Source: Prevotella sp. P2-180 (GTDB lineage: Bacteria; Bacteroidota; Bacteroidia; Bacteroidales; Bacteroidaceae). From it: 64,000 nucleotides of DNA. The position numbers and the translations under genes were made by a program. Positions 24,655 to 34,482 of this stretch are shown in pieces. How positions within the stretch are numbered: position 1 is the first letter of the stretch; each line of letters starts with the position of its first letter. The notes under the pieces are model-generated. The model saw only the letters and a list, made by a program, of their open reading frames with translations, had not been told where the DNA came from and ran no database searches. Location: positions 1 through 64,000 of the forward strand of contig NZ_NPJI01000067.1 in NCBI RefSeq assembly GCF_002251435.1, given 5' to 3'.

Positions 24655-26439
24655 ATGGCCCAGGAAACTCCTATGCTTGAAGTGCGTAATCTGACAAAGT
24701 CGTTTGGCGCCCTCTTGCTTTTCGAGAATATATGCTTCAGCGTGGCGCAGGGACAGAAGGTGGGTCTCATTGCCAAAAACGGCACTGGAAAGTCCACTCT
24801 CCTCTCGGTCATTGCCGGGACAGAGGGGTGTGACAGCGGAAGTGTGATATTCCGTCGTGACATAAAGGTGGGCTTTCTCGTGCAGACTCCTCATTTCGAC
24901 CCGGCAGAAACGGTGATCGACGCATGCTTCAACCATAATGGTGAGGATGAGAAAGTACTGCGTGCCAAGCAGATACTCACACAGTTGAAGATAACAGACC
25001 TCACACAACCTATGGGACAACTGAGCGGCGGACAACAGAAACGCGTCGCACTGGCAAACGTGCTGATAACGGAGCCAGACCTGCTCATACTCGACGAGCC
25101 TACCAACCATCTTGACCTTGAGATGATAGAGTGGCTCGAAGGTTTTCTCAATCGTGGCAATAAGACGTTGCTCATGGTGACACATGACCGCTTTTTCCTC
25201 GATCGTGTATGCTCTGTGATAGTGGAGCTCGATGACAGGACTGTCTATACCTATCGTGGCAATTTCTCCTATTACCTGGAGAAACGTCAGGAACGCATTG
25301 ACGCTAAACGTGCAGAGATAGCCCGGGCCAACAATCTCTACCGGACGGAGCTTGAATGGATGAGGCGGCAGCCACAGGCACGCGGACACAAGGCAAGGTA
25401 TCGCGAAGAGGCTTTCTATGAACTGGAAAAGGTAGCACAACAGCGCATTGAAGAACGCCAGATGCGACTGAAGTCGTCAAATGTATATATCGGAAGCAAG
25501 ATTTTCGAGTGTCAGTATATCTCGAAAACCTTTGAGCCCGACAAGGTGATAGTCAGAGATTTCTACTATAACTTCAACCGATATGAGAAAATGGGCATCG
25601 TGGGTAACAACGGTACAGGAAAGTCTACCTTCATCAAGATGCTGCTCGGACATCAGAAACCCGACACTGGCAAAATAGTGGTGGGCGAAACCGTAAGATT
25701 CGGGTATTTCTCACAGGAAGGACTACAGTTTGACGAACAGCAAAAAGTGATAGATGTCGTTACGTCCATAGCCGACTATGTAGACTTAGGAGGAGGGCGG
25801 CATCTTACAGCCTCCCAACTGCTTCAGCATTTTCTCTTCACCCCTGAGCAACAGTACAACTATGTTGCGAAGCTCAGCGGTGGCGAGAGGCGAAAGCTCT
25901 ATCTTTGTACGGTGCTCATGCGTAACCCTAATTTCCTCATACTCGATGAGCCCACCAATGACCTCGATATTACCACGCTGAGCGTGCTTGAGGAGTATCT
26001 TCAAGATTTCCCGGGATGTGTGATAGTGGTGAGCCACGACCGCTTCTTTATGGATCGCGTCGTAGACCATCTGCTTGTGTTCAAGGGAAATGGAGAGATA
26101 CAGGATTTCCCCGGCAATTACACGCAGTTCCGTGATTGGTCGGCACTGAAGTCAAAGGACGAAAAGATTGAGGGAAGTCCGAAAGAGAAAAAAATGCCTG
26201 CTGCCTATCGTAAAGACACGCAACGAAAAATGTCGTATAAGGAGAAAAGGGAGTTTGAACAGCTCGAAAAGGATATAGCAGACTTGGAAGAAGAGCAAAA
26301 ACAGATAGAAGAACAGCTGTGTAGCGGCACATTGTCAGTGGACGAACTGACAGAGAAAAGCCGCCGCCTGCCTGTATTGAAGGAAGAGCTGGAGGAAAAG
26401 GAGATGCGTTGGTTGGAACTAAGCGAAATAGAGTCGTAG
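24655..26439 (+). CDS. ABC-F family ATP-binding protein (Uup-like)
   Basis: A 594-residue protein with two ABC ATPase halves and no membrane segment. Half 1 has [23 protein letters not shown] and [13 protein letters not shown]. Half 2 has [23 protein letters not shown] and [14 protein letters not shown] linker (P-site tRNA interaction motif) lies between the halves, and a Lys/Glu-rich coiled coil (residues about 510-590) closes the protein, as in Uup. ABC-F proteins act on ribosomes, or for Uup on DNA/ribosome stress; antibiotic protection is possible but not shown. It follows engB directly. Confidence 0.9.
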   Translation: MAQETPMLEVRNLTKSFGALLLFENICFSVAQGQKVGLIAKNGTGKSTLLSVIAGTEGCDSGSVIFRRDIKVGFLVQTPHFDPAETVIDACFNHNGEDEKVLRAKQILTQLKITDLTQPMGQLSGGQQKRVALANVLITEPDLLILDEPTNHLDLEMIEWLEGFLNRGNKTLLMVTHDRFFLDRVCSVIVELDDRTVYTYRGNFSYYLEKRQERIDAKRAEIARANNLYRTELEWMRRQPQARGHKARYREEAFYELEKVAQQRIEERQMRLKSSNVYIGSKIFECQYISKTFEPDKVIVRDFYYNFNRYEKMGIVGNNGTGKSTFIKMLLGHQKPDTGKIVVGETVRFGYFSQEGLQFDEQQKVIDVVTSIADYVDLGGGRHLTASQLLQHFLFTPEQQYNYVAKLSGGERRKLYLCTVLMRNPNFLILDEPTNDLDITTLSVLEEYLQDFPGCVIVVSHDRFFMDRVVDHLLVFKGNGEIQDFPGNYTQFRDWSALKSKDEKIEGSPKEKKMPAAYRKDTQRKMSYKEKREFEQLEKDIADLEEEQKQIEEQLCSGTLSVDELTEKSRRLPVLKEELEEKEMRWLELSEIES

Positions 26440-26443
26440 GCCT

Positions 26444-27052
26444 ATGGAAAGATACCCGTCATCGCTATTGGAAAAGGCCGTAGGCGAGATTTCCCGCCTT
26501 CCAGGCATAGGGCGCAAGACAGCCCTTCGATTGGCTCTTCATCTCCTCCGCCAAGACACCGACACCGCAGACTCACTGGCAGAGGCCATAATTAGGCTGC
26601 GACACGACGTGAAGTACTGCAAGGTGTGTCATAACATTAGCGACACCGATGTCTGCACGATGTGTTCCGACCATAGTCGAGATACTTCTGTGATATGTGT
26701 CGTGGAGAATGTGCAGGACGTGATGGCAATAGAGAATACACAGCAGTTTCATGGACTATACCATGTGCTCGGTGGTATCATCTCACCAATGGACGGCATT
26801 GGACCGTCAGACCTGAATATCGACAGTCTTGTCGAGAGGGTAGGGCAGGGAGGTGTGAAGGAAGTCATTCTCGCCCTTTCATCCACAATGGAAGGCGATA
26901 CCACAAGCTTCTATATCTCCCGCCGTCTTGAGAAACATGATGTATCGGTATCTGTGATTGCCAGAGGAATTTCCGTAGGCAATGAACTGGAATATACCGA
27001 TGAAGTAACTCTCGGACGCTCGATATTGAACAGGACACCGATGAAGGGATGA
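26444..27052 (+). CDS. recR: Recombination mediator protein RecR
   Basis: A 202-residue protein that works with RecO and RecF in loading RecA. It shows a helix-hairpin-helix ([17 protein letters not shown], residues about 18-34), a four-cysteine zinc motif (CKVC...CTMC, about 58-75), and a Toprim core ([17 protein letters not shown]). The C-terminal part has a Walker-B-like region. The length is standard. Four bases after the ABC-F stop. Confidence 0.96.
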   Translation: MERYPSSLLEKAVGEISRLPGIGRKTALRLALHLLRQDTDTADSLAEAIIRLRHDVKYCKVCHNISDTDVCTMCSDHSRDTSVICVVENVQDVMAIENTQQFHGLYHVLGGIISPMDGIGPSDLNIDSLVERVGQGGVKEVILALSSTMEGDTTSFYISRRLEKHDVSVSVIARGISVGNELEYTDEVTLGRSILNRTPMKG

Positions 27053-27073
27053 CGATACAACTTTGAAAAAAAT

Positions 27074-27499
27074 ATGAAAAGAACGAAGAAAATACTCCAT
27101 TTGTTGTTTTGGCTTCCGATTGCAGCCGCATTGATAGTGGTGGCTGTTTTTGAGACCAATGTAATCCTGCCAGGTACTCTTGCCGGCAATGAGGTGACAG
27201 AATACTATGTGACAATGGCGCTCGAACTACTCACTGTAGCAGGACTGCCACTATCACTACGCCTCTTTAAGTTTCCTGCAGTCATACGTAATCTGCAGGC
27301 CGATAAAAGCCGATACACAGGTTTTGCATCGCTTCGCCTTTGTGTTGTCTCAGGCCTCATGCTTGCCAATACCTTTTTGTATTACCTGTTTATGCAGACA
27401 ACCTTTGGTTATTTGGCCATCATTTGTCTCATCACCATGGCATTCGTTTTCCCAAGTGAAAGACGCTGCCAGACAGAATCCTCAGAACTGCAGTTATGA
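27074..27499 (+). CDS. Small four-helix membrane protein
   Basis: A 141-residue protein with four hydrophobic segments (near residues 10-28, 45-62, 88-108 and 112-130). It starts with KRTKKI, a positive-inside front. No family is recognised. It overlaps the glycosyltransferase start by four bases (ATGA), so the two are translated together and may form one membrane unit. Confidence 0.75.
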   Translation: MKRTKKILHLLFWLPIAAALIVVAVFETNVILPGTLAGNEVTEYYVTMALELLTVAGLPLSLRLFKFPAVIRNLQADKSRYTGFASLRLCVVSGLMLANTFLYYLFMQTTFGYLAIICLITMAFVFPSERRCQTESSELQL

Positions 27500-28692
27500 A
27501 GCTATCTGTTGTTATCGTAAACTATAATGTAAGCCATTATCTGCTTCAGTGTGTCGATAGTCTCAGTCACGCTTTGAGAGGAACAGACAGTGAGGTGATA
27601 GTGGTTGACAATCATTCGCGCGACAATTCAGTGACTTTGTTACGCCAGTACCATCCTGAAGTAAGAATAGTGGAGAATCTCCATAACCTCGGCTTTGCCA
27701 AGGCCAATAATATTGCCATTCGACAGTCGCGTGGCGAATATGTATTGTTGCTCAATCCCGACACAATAGTGTCAGAGTCTGTCGTGAAGGGAGTGATAAG
27801 TTTTCTCGATAGCCATCCTGAGGCTGGGTCGGCGGGTGTGAGGATGCTGAATGCCGACGGTACGGTGGCTCCTGAGTCGCGACGTGGTGTGCCGACTCCC
27901 ATGACTGCCTTTTACAAACTCAGTGGTTTGTGCGGGATGTTTCCAAATAGTCGTCGTTTTGGACGGTATTACCTTGGTCATCTGCCATGGGATTCTCCAC
28001 AGCAGATAGAGGTGGTGAGCGGAGCCTTCTGTATGTTGAGGACAAGCGTACTGAAAAAGGTAGGACTGCTCGACGAGGATTATTTCATGTATGGCGAGGA
28101 CATCGACCTTTCTTACCGCATTTTGAAATCAGGCGCCACCAACTGGTATGTGCCTGAGACCATATTGCACTATAAGGGCGAGAGTACCCATAAGTCTTCG
28201 TTCCGTTATGTCCATGTGTTCTATCAGGCCATGCACATCTTTTTCAGAAAGCATTTCTCCCATCTCGGACTGTTTATCTCCATTCCGATAAAGACAGCCA
28301 TCATAGTGAAAGCATCGTCTGCATTGCTTCTCATGCTTACCGAGCGTATGAGGATGTCGTTGGGCTTTGCCCGACGAAACAATGGCTTGACCGCAGGTCC
28401 AATGCTATTTGTCGGTTCTGGCTCCATGGTAGCCACTTGTCGTGAGATAAGCAACAAACACGGCCTTGAGGCCACACTGTGCATCTGTTCCAGTCTTAAT
28501 GAGGTGTCGTCTTATGTAGACAGGCTCAGCGATGAAACCGGAAAGGCATTGACCGTGGTGTTTGACCCCGAGAAGTTTGACTATGGCTCTATGCTCTCTT
28601 TTGTCAGCGACAACCATATGAGAAACATTTCCCTTGGAGTATTTCAGCCATCCACATCTTCCATAATAACCCAAAGTGAAATAATAAGATGA
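27496..28692 (+). CDS. Glycosyltransferase family 2 (rhamnosyltransferase-like)
   Basis: A 398-residue enzyme. The GT-A domain (1-about 250) shows SVVIVNYNVSHYL, VIVVDNHSRDNSV, the metal-binding NPDT and the late acid cluster MYGEDIDLSYRI. A hydrophobic helix (about 258-285) and an extra C-terminal domain of about 115 residues follow. That domain has GPMLFVGSGSMVATC, which resembles a nucleotide-binding turn. Such fusions are common in Bacteroidales GT2 proteins, and the domain's role is not known. It may add a sugar to a cell-envelope glycan. The start overlaps the upstream gene and the end overlaps the GNAT gene by four bases each. Confidence 0.85.
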   Translation: MKLSVVIVNYNVSHYLLQCVDSLSHALRGTDSEVIVVDNHSRDNSVTLLRQYHPEVRIVENLHNLGFAKANNIAIRQSRGEYVLLLNPDTIVSESVVKGVISFLDSHPEAGSAGVRMLNADGTVAPESRRGVPTPMTAFYKLSGLCGMFPNSRRFGRYYLGHLPWDSPQQIEVVSGAFCMLRTSVLKKVGLLDEDYFMYGEDIDLSYRILKSGATNWYVPETILHYKGESTHKSSFRYVHVFYQAMHIFFRKHFSHLGLFISIPIKTAIIVKASSALLLMLTERMRMSLGFARRNNGLTAGPMLFVGSGSMVATCREISNKHGLEATLCICSSLNEVSSYVDRLSDETGKALTVVFDPEKFDYGSMLSFVSDNHMRNISLGVFQPSTSSIITQSEIIR

Positions 28693-29192
28693 AGAAAGTT
28701 ACATTACGTGCTATAGAACCCGAAGACCTCGATGTATTGTATGAGATAGAAAATGACCTCGACCTTTGGACTGTAGGTTATAGCAATTCGCCTTATTCCC
28801 GATATTTACTCCATGATTATATAGCAAACAGCCAGTGCGACATCTATGCCGACCGCCAGTTGCGTCTAATAGTTGAAAACGAGGAAGGAGAGGTGGTAGG
28901 CATAGCAGACCTCAACGACTTCGAACCACGCCATAACAGGGCGGAGATGGGCATTGTGGTGAGGAAAGGCTTTAGGGGAGAAGGTTATGCCCGGGCGATG
29001 GTGATGCACTTGCTCGACTATGCGAGGAGCATCATACATCTCCATCAGATTTATGTGGTAATAGCAGAGGACAATCATCAAGTGCTCGACATGTTCCGCT
29101 CAATAGGTTTTACAGGCGAAAAAATGCTTGACGACTGGCTTTTTGATGGTCAAAAATACACAAATGCGGTGTTTTTGCAGTTTTTTCTGTAA
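28689..29192 (+). CDS. GNAT family N-acetyltransferase
   Basis: A 167-residue acetyltransferase of the RimJ/SpeG type. It has VTLRAIEPEDLDVLYEIEND at the front, the acetyl-CoA loop VVRKGFRGEGYARAMV (about residues 90-106), and the NHQVLDMFRSIGF segment. The substrate cannot be told, but SpeG-like spermidine acetyltransferases share the same front. Last gene of the plus-strand run, about 16 bases before the tRNA promoter. Confidence 0.9.
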   Translation: MKKVTLRAIEPEDLDVLYEIENDLDLWTVGYSNSPYSRYLLHDYIANSQCDIYADRQLRLIVENEEGEVVGIADLNDFEPRHNRAEMGIVVRKGFRGEGYARAMVMHLLDYARSIIHLHQIYVVIAEDNHQVLDMFRSIGFTGEKMLDDWLFDGQKYTNAVFLQFFL

Positions 29193-29207
29193 TTTCTTAC
29201 AAAAAAA

Positions 29208-29239
29208 TTTGGTAGAATGAAAAAAAGTCCGTACCTTTG
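29208..29239 (+). promoter_or_regulatory. Promoter of the tRNA-Asp pair
   Basis: TTTG at 29208-29211 and TACCTTTG at 29232-29239, spacing 20. The first tRNA begins 26 bases downstream. Confidence 0.75.
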
Positions 29240-29264
29240 CACCCGCAAATAAGAAACCAACCAA

Positions 29265-29338
29265 GGTGCGTTAGTTCAGTTGGTTAGAATACATGCCTGT
29301 CACGCATGGGGTCACGGGTTCGAGTCCCGTACGCACCG
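29265..29338 (+). tRNA. tRNA-Asp (GTC), copy 1
   Basis: A 74-base cloverleaf. The acceptor GGTGCGT (29265-29271) pairs with ACGCACC (29331-29337), discriminator G. The anticodon loop CTGTCAC gives anticodon GTC. The T loop is GGTTCGAGTCC. CCA is not fully encoded. Confidence 0.95.
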
Positions 29339-29362
29339 CAATTTTTTTTATGGGTAAACATT

Positions 29363-29436
29363 GGTGCGTTAGTTCAGTTGGTTAGAATACATGCCTGTCA
29401 CGCATGGGGTCACGGGTTCGAGTCCCGTACGCACCG
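29363..29436 (+). tRNA. tRNA-Asp (GTC), copy 2
   Basis: Identical to copy 1 over all 74 bases and separated by 24 bases. It shares the promoter at 29208-29239 and ends just before a terminator. Confidence 0.95.
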
Positions 29437-29437
29437 C

Positions 29438-29470
29438 AAAAAAGTGAAGCATTGCGCTTCACTTTTTTTG
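29438..29470. terminator. Bidirectional terminator after the tRNAs
   Basis: GTGAAGC (29444-29450) pairs with GCTTCAC (29456-29462), with an A-run before and a T-run after it. It stops the tRNA transcript and can also serve the minus-strand exporter operon, which ends at 29507. Confidence 0.85.
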
Positions 29471-29506
29471 TTTCCGTCTTTCATTTTCAAAGTTTTCCCC
29501 TTATTC

Positions 29507-30217
29507 TTATACCAAGGTATATTTGTCAAGAATGTCGCTCACCGCATCTTTATATCTGTCTGATACAGGTATGTAAGTGTCGCCGAAGACAAATCTCATT
29601 CTGTCAACGAGTTTTACCTTGTTGGTGTGTACGATATACGAGCGGTGTGTTCTCATGAACTCAGGAGCCGGCAGGAAGTCCTCGAGAGTTTTCATGTTCA
29701 TCAGCGACATGATTTTCTCTCCGTTTTCAAGGAATATCCTCACGTAGTCTTTCAGTCCCTCAATGTAAATGATGTCGTCGAAGTCAACCCTTATGAGTTT
29801 GTAGTCGCTTTTTACAAACATGAAGCGATCGTTGCGGTAACTATTGATTTTCTGTATTTTAGTATACCAGTCGAGTCCTTTCTTTGCTACGTTAAGGAAT
29901 TTCTCGTAACTGATAGGTTTGAGCAGGTAGCCCAAAGCATCGCTTTCATATCCTTCGAGGGCATATTCGCTGAAGGCTGTGGTAAACACGATTCGAGTGT
30001 CCTTAGGCAGTATTTTTGCAAACTCCAGTCCGCTTAGCTCTGGCATTTGTATGTCAAGGAAAAGAATGTCTACCGGTTTCTCCCTTATTTCTTTCATAGC
30101 GTTAATAGCACTGTTGTATCCTCCTGTAAGATTAAGGAAGGGAGTACGTTTCACGTAGCTTGCCAATAATTCCACTGCCAGTGGCTCGTCGTCAATAATT
30201 GCGCAGTTTAGTGTCAT
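29507..30217 (-). CDS. LytTR-type response regulator
   Basis: A 236-residue regulator. The receiver domain (1-about 115) has IDDEP, the phosphorylated Asp in DILFLDIQMPELSG (about residue 55) and the TAFSEYA segment. A LytTR DNA-binding domain (about 135-236) has KLIRVDFDDIIYIEG and FMRTHRSYIVH. It overlaps the kinase end by 26 bases, so they are a matched pair. It is the last gene of the exporter operon and probably activates it. Confidence 0.92.
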   Translation of the reverse strand: MTLNCAIIDDEPLAVELLASYVKRTPFLNLTGGYNSAINAMKEIREKPVDILFLDIQMPELSGLEFAKILPKDTRIVFTTAFSEYALEGYESDALGYLLKPISYEKFLNVAKKGLDWYTKIQKINSYRNDRFMFVKSDYKLIRVDFDDIIYIEGLKDYVRIFLENGEKIMSLMNMKTLEDFLPAPEFMRTHRSYIVHTNKVKLVDRMRFVFGDTYIPVSDRYKDAVSDILDKYTLV

Positions 30218-31256
30218 ATATTATTATTTTTGAATTATACACGTTGTTGTCTGTCCATTTTTCCCATTTATACTTGTCCTTGTATATCAGTTCAAGTCTT
30301 TTTCCCACTTGTGTCAGTCCTATGCCATGGCCGCTATGGTCGTTTTGGGGCTTGGGGAAGTTACTGTTTCTTATGTGGCACTCTATTTTATTGTCGTCGG
30401 CCTTGATATCTATTCCGATGAAGCTGTCTTGCGTTGCACTAATGCCATGCTTGAATGCGTTTTCCACGAGCGAGATGAATATCATGGGCGCTACAAAAGC
30501 TTGGCATTTCTCGTCAATATGGATGTTGAATTTGATGTCCACGTTTGCAGCCACCCTGATTCTCATAAGGCTTACATAGTCGCTGATGAACTTCACTTCT
30601 TCAGAAATGCTTACAAACCCTTTCTCGTTGTCGTAAAGCACATGTCTTAAAATCCGGCTCAGTTCGTCAATGGCCTTTTGTGCCCTTGGGGTATCGAAAG
30701 CCGTGAGGGCGTAAATATTATTGAGTGTGTTGAGCAGAAAGTGAGGGTTTATCTGTGCCCTTAGGTTTTTTAGCTCGGCTTCTGTCTTTGCGTTCTCTGC
30801 CTCTCTCCTTGCATTCTCTGTCTCATGCAGCCGTTTAGCCATTAGAATTGTTGTGGCCACCACACATGAGAGAGTCATGTTGAAAGAGTCTTTGAGCGAG
30901 AATACCCATGACCCCAATATAGGTCCGGAGCCCTTAGCCTTTCTTGAGTGTGCAAAGTCCTCGGGCTTAAACAAATCAATGCAATAGTTCATCCAGTAGT
31001 GTACTGCGAACCCCAGTGCAATGATGAGTATTGTGTTGATGATGACAAATTGTTTTTTCTTGTCGTTGAGAAAATAGGTTTCTATGAGATGAAAATAGTT
31101 GAGGTAGAAGACAATGACGAGAGTCAGAGGTGCGACGCTAAAGAAGATATAGCGTCGCACGTCAAACGTTACGTCTCGTCCTGTGAACATCAATGGTGTG
31201 GAAAAAATTATCATCCATGCAATGATGTGTAAGGCTATTTCTGTTTTTTTACTCAT
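30192..31256 (-). CDS. LytS-type sensor histidine kinase
   Basis: A 354-residue membrane kinase. Four hydrophobic segments fill residues about 10-135. A coiled coil (RREAENAKTEAELKNLRAQ) leads to the kinase motif INPHFLLNTLNNIYAL with the phospho-accepting His (about 170). The ATP domain has SLVENAFKHG (N box) and GHGIGLTQVGKRL (G box). It overlaps the permease stop by eight bases. The signal is unknown, but linkage to the exporter suggests that it senses an exported or toxic compound or envelope stress. Confidence 0.92.
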   Translation of the reverse strand: MSKKTEIALHIIAWMIIFSTPLMFTGRDVTFDVRRYIFFSVAPLTLVIVFYLNYFHLIETYFLNDKKKQFVIINTILIIALGFAVHYWMNYCIDLFKPEDFAHSRKAKGSGPILGSWVFSLKDSFNMTLSCVVATTILMAKRLHETENARREAENAKTEAELKNLRAQINPHFLLNTLNNIYALTAFDTPRAQKAIDELSRILRHVLYDNEKGFVSISEEVKFISDYVSLMRIRVAANVDIKFNIHIDEKCQAFVAPMIFISLVENAFKHGISATQDSFIGIDIKADDNKIECHIRNSNFPKPQNDHSGHGIGLTQVGKRLELIYKDKYKWEKWTDNNVYNSKIIIYDTKLRNY

Positions 31257-32487
31257 ATCTCAATGCTTCTATTGGGTCGAGTTGGGCAGCTTTTTTTGCA
31301 GGATACCATCCGAAAAAGACTCCAGTAAAAGTGCAGACGGCAAAGCTCATGAGAATGGTCCAGCCCTCTATTGCTATAGGCCAGTGAGCCATGGTGTTAA
31401 TGCCATAGGAAGCGGCCAATCCAAGTGTCACTCCTATCAGTCCGCCTGTTACGCTGAGCAAGATGGCTTCGATGAGAAACTGGTTGAGAATGTCGATGCC
31501 TCTTGCCCCGACACTCATTCGCAGTCCGATCTCCCTTGTTCTCTCGGTAACGCTCACATACATGATGTTCATAATGCCTATACCGCCCACGACGAGGGAG
31601 ATGCCGGCCACGCATCCGAGCAGTATGGTGAGCATGTCGGAGGTGGATGTCATCATCGACGAGAGTTCTTCCTGCGACCTGATGTTGAAGTCATCTTCGT
31701 CGGCAGGCGTGGTGTCTGTTGCGTCCTTAAGCTTATGGTTCCTTCTGAGAATGTTGGTAATCTGCTCGGTGGCTTTCTCTGTCACCCCTTCTGTTATGGC
31801 AGAGCATTGTATGCCGCCGAGATATGTCTGTGCAAGTATTCTCTTCATTACGGAGGTATATGGAGCAAGTACGAGGTCGTCCTGGTCCATACCCATAGAG
31901 TTGTAGCCTTTTTTCTTCAGCACTCCCACCACGCGGAATGGTATGCTATTGAATCTCACCACTTTGCCAATTGGGTCGCCGCCATTAGGGAAGAGGTTGT
32001 CTACCACTGTCTGTCCGAGCACACACACTTTTGCGCTAGTCTTGATATCAGCATCGGTGAACATCTCTCCGTCGGCCACGTTCAGCTGTCTTATTTCCAT
32101 GTAGTCTTGGTTGATGCCATAAATGGTGGAAGGCGTGTTTTCGTTGCCGTAGATAAACTGTCCGCTTTTGTTTACTACGGGACTGATGGCCTTGATGTAT
32201 GTACACTCGTCTTTAATAGACTCGTAGTCTGTCATCTTTAAGGTTTCCATCGACGATGCGTCCTGTCTCACTCCACCTCTTCTGTCGGCTCCCGGTCCAA
32301 TCATGATCATGTTCGATCCCATTTCGGCAATGTTAGCCTGTATGCTCATTTTGGTACCCTGTCCTACGGCAAGCATAGTGATGACCGACGCGATACCGAT
32401 TATTATTCCGAGTGCCGTAAGGAACGACCGTGTCTTATTTGCAGCGATGGCCCTTAGTGCAATTTTTAAAAGATTGGTATAATTCAT
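31249..32487 (-). CDS. MacB-like ABC transporter permease
   Basis: A 412-residue permease with the MacB periplasmic domain. TM1 (residues about 21-45; ALGIIIGIASVITMLAVGQGT) is followed by a periplasmic MacB_PCD domain. Three more TM helices lie near 285-310, 330-360 and 375-398, with the FtsX-like REIGLRMSVGARG motif between. The end YPAKKAAQLDPIEALRYE is typical. The ATPase is encoded separately. The pair works with the adaptor and TolC proteins to push substrates across both membranes. Confidence 0.92.
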   Translation of the reverse strand: MNYTNLLKIALRAIAANKTRSFLTALGIIIGIASVITMLAVGQGTKMSIQANIAEMGSNMIMIGPGADRRGGVRQDASSMETLKMTDYESIKDECTYIKAISPVVNKSGQFIYGNENTPSTIYGINQDYMEIRQLNVADGEMFTDADIKTSAKVCVLGQTVVDNLFPNGGDPIGKVVRFNSIPFRVVGVLKKKGYNSMGMDQDDLVLAPYTSVMKRILAQTYLGGIQCSAITEGVTEKATEQITNILRRNHKLKDATDTTPADEDDFNIRSQEELSSMMTSTSDMLTILLGCVAGISLVVGGIGIMNIMYVSVTERTREIGLRMSVGARGIDILNQFLIEAILLSVTGGLIGVTLGLAASYGINTMAHWPIAIEGWTILMSFAVCTFTGVFFGWYPAKKAAQLDPIEALRYE

Positions 32488-32489
32488 AG

Positions 32490-33242
32490 TTATTCGTCAG
32501 TTGAAGCCGGCAACGCCGCTAATCCCTCTGCTGCCGACATAATGTTGTTGTTTACTTCGTCGCTTATCACCTTTCCGTCCCTAAGCATAATGTTGCGGCT
32601 GGAATAGTTGGCGATATCAGGGTTGTGGGTGACAAAGATGATGGTTCGCCCTTCAGCGTGCAGTTTTTGAAACAGCACGAGAATCTCAAACGACGTGCGT
32701 GTATCGAGGTTTCCTGTTGCCTCGTCGGCGAGTATCACGGCGGGGTTGTTTACCAGTGCGCGAGCTATTGCTACACGCTGCATCTGTCCACCCGACATCT
32801 GGTTAGACTTGTGATAGAGTCTGTCGCCGAGTCCCACGGCCTTGAGTGCTTCGATGGCTCTATTGTGTCTTTCCTGTGCGCTCACGCTCGAGTTATACAT
32901 CAAGGGCAGTTCCACATTCTCCACGCTGGTGGTTTTTGCCAGCAGGTTGTAGTTTTGGAAAATGAAACCAATTTTTCTGTTTCTCAGCACTGCTCTTTGT
33001 GATCTCGACATTGTCCTTACCGGTACTCCGTCGAGAATGTATTCTCCGCTCGACGGAGTGTCAAGACATCCCAATTGGTTGAGTAGCGTAGACTTACCTG
33101 AGCCGGACTTTCCCATGATGGTAACGAACTCACCTTCGTATATTTTGAACGACACGCCTCGGAGAGCATGAACGGTCTCTTCTCCCACAAGGAAGTCTCT
33201 CTTGACGTTCTGCAGTTCTATAACAACTTTCTTGTCTGTCAT
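32490..33242 (-). CDS. MacB/LolD-type ABC ATP-binding protein
   Basis: A 250-residue ATPase. Walker A is [11 protein letters not shown], the Q loop is [11 protein letters not shown], the signature is [15 protein letters not shown], Walker B is [12 protein letters not shown], and the H loop is VTHNPD. The start [13 protein letters not shown] lies 24 bases after the adaptor stop, and the stop is two bases before the permease start. It supplies energy to the permease. Confidence 0.94.
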   Translation of the reverse strand: MTDKKVVIELQNVKRDFLVGEETVHALRGVSFKIYEGEFVTIMGKSGSGKSTLLNQLGCLDTPSSGEYILDGVPVRTMSRSQRAVLRNRKIGFIFQNYNLLAKTTSVENVELPLMYNSSVSAQERHNRAIEALKAVGLGDRLYHKSNQMSGGQMQRVAIARALVNNPAVILADEATGNLDTRTSFEILVLFQKLHAEGRTIIFVTHNPDIANYSSRNIMLRDGKVISDEVNNNIMSAAEGLAALPASTDE

Positions 33243-33266
33243 AATTTATTCCGTCCTTTCCCGTAT

Positions 33267-34442
33267 TTATTTTTTCTTTCTTCCAGGAGGTCCAGGTGCG
33301 AATGGCGACCTTTCCTGTTGTTCTCCCATGTCTTCAGACTGTTGGGCCATTTCTTCCATTCCGGTTACAATAACGGTGCCCTCGCTGATGCCGGATAGCA
33401 CTTCGGTGTTGATACCGTCGCTCATTCCAATCTGCAAGTTGTGTGCTTTAAGGGTGTTGCCTTCCTTTGTCCACACTTTGTTTTTCCCATTGGTGTCTTG
33501 TATCTTCATATTACCCACAGTCTCTGGGGTAGGGGTGAATCTCAGAGCTTTGCTTGGTACGCAGAGCACACCTTGTTTTTCGGCTGTGAATATTGTCACG
33601 TTAGCCGTGAGTCCCGGTTTCAGTTTCAGGTCGTTGTTTGGAGCGCTTATCACCACTTCGTATGTCACCACATTGTTAGTGGTGGTGGCTTCTTGTCTCA
33701 CCTGTGTCACTTCGCCCTCGAAAGTGTCGTTAGGGTAGGCGTCGACCGTGAAGGTTACTCTTGCACCTTCCTTCACTTCGCCGATATCTGCCTCGTCTAC
33801 ATCAGCAATCACCCTCATGTCGGTAAGGTTTTGGGCAATGTTAAAAAGTTCTGGAGTACTGAAGCTTGCAGCCACTGTCTGTCCTTCCTCTACCGATTTG
33901 GAGAGTACCACGCCGTCTATTGGTGATGTGATGGTGGCGTATCCGAGGTTTGTCTGAGCCTTTGCCACCGACTCTTTTGCCGTTGCCACGGTTTGTTTTG
34001 CCTTGTCGTAAGAGAGTTTAGCCGTTTCATATTCGTCGGCGCTTACGAGTCCTTTGTCAAACAGTGTCTTGTATCGATTATAGTTGTCGGTTTCATATTT
34101 CAGCGATGATTGTGCACTTGCGAGGTTAGCTTTCGACGTGTTTAGTTCGCTTATGAGGTTTGTCTTGTCGAGTTCGGCTATTACCTGTCCTTTTTTCACC
34201 ACGCTGTTATAGTCAACAAACAATTTGCTCACAATACCCGAGACCTGTGTTCCCACGGTCACCGATGTCACAGGTTCAATAGTACCTGTAGCCGTTACGC
34301 TATTTTGAATATTCGCTTTTGCGGCCTTTTCTGTTTTAAACTGTATTTGGACGTCTTTTTGTTTTCCAGAGAGCATCCATGCAGCCACTGCCACAATGAT
34401 CACTGTAGCTGCGATATACCATAATTTGCTTATTTTTTTCAT
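33267..34442 (-). CDS. MacA-like periplasmic adaptor (HlyD/RND-type)
   Basis: A 391-residue adaptor with an N-terminal signal anchor (LWYIAATVIIVAVAAWML). A lipoyl/barrel-sandwich domain begins at SVTVGTQVSGIVSKLFVD. A long coiled-coil hairpin (NLASAQSSLKYETDNYNRYKTLFDKGLVSADEYETA) follows, then the second half of the sandwich (ATITSPIDGVVLS) and the beta-barrel. The C-terminus is Pro- and Lys-rich. Members link the inner-membrane MacB-like pump with a TolC channel. Confidence 0.93.
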   Translation of the reverse strand: MKKISKLWYIAATVIIVAVAAWMLSGKQKDVQIQFKTEKAAKANIQNSVTATGTIEPVTSVTVGTQVSGIVSKLFVDYNSVVKKGQVIAELDKTNLISELNTSKANLASAQSSLKYETDNYNRYKTLFDKGLVSADEYETAKLSYDKAKQTVATAKESVAKAQTNLGYATITSPIDGVVLSKSVEEGQTVAASFSTPELFNIAQNLTDMRVIADVDEADIGEVKEGARVTFTVDAYPNDTFEGEVTQVRQEATTTNNVVTYEVVISAPNNDLKLKPGLTANVTIFTAEKQGVLCVPSKALRFTPTPETVGNMKIQDTNGKNKVWTKEGNTLKAHNLQIGMSDGINTEVLSGISEGTVIVTGMEEMAQQSEDMGEQQERSPFAPGPPGRKKK

Positions 34443-34482
34443 ATTGTATTAATGTTTTTTTTCTAATGTTGCCCTTAACTCC

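Noticed and set aside
24484-25440. 318-codon minus-strand ORF opposite engB and the ABC-F gene
   Set aside because: Antisense shadow of two well-recognised genes.
31183-32241. 352-codon plus-strand ORF opposite the permease gene
   Set aside because: It lies antisense to a clear MacB-like permease and has no family features.
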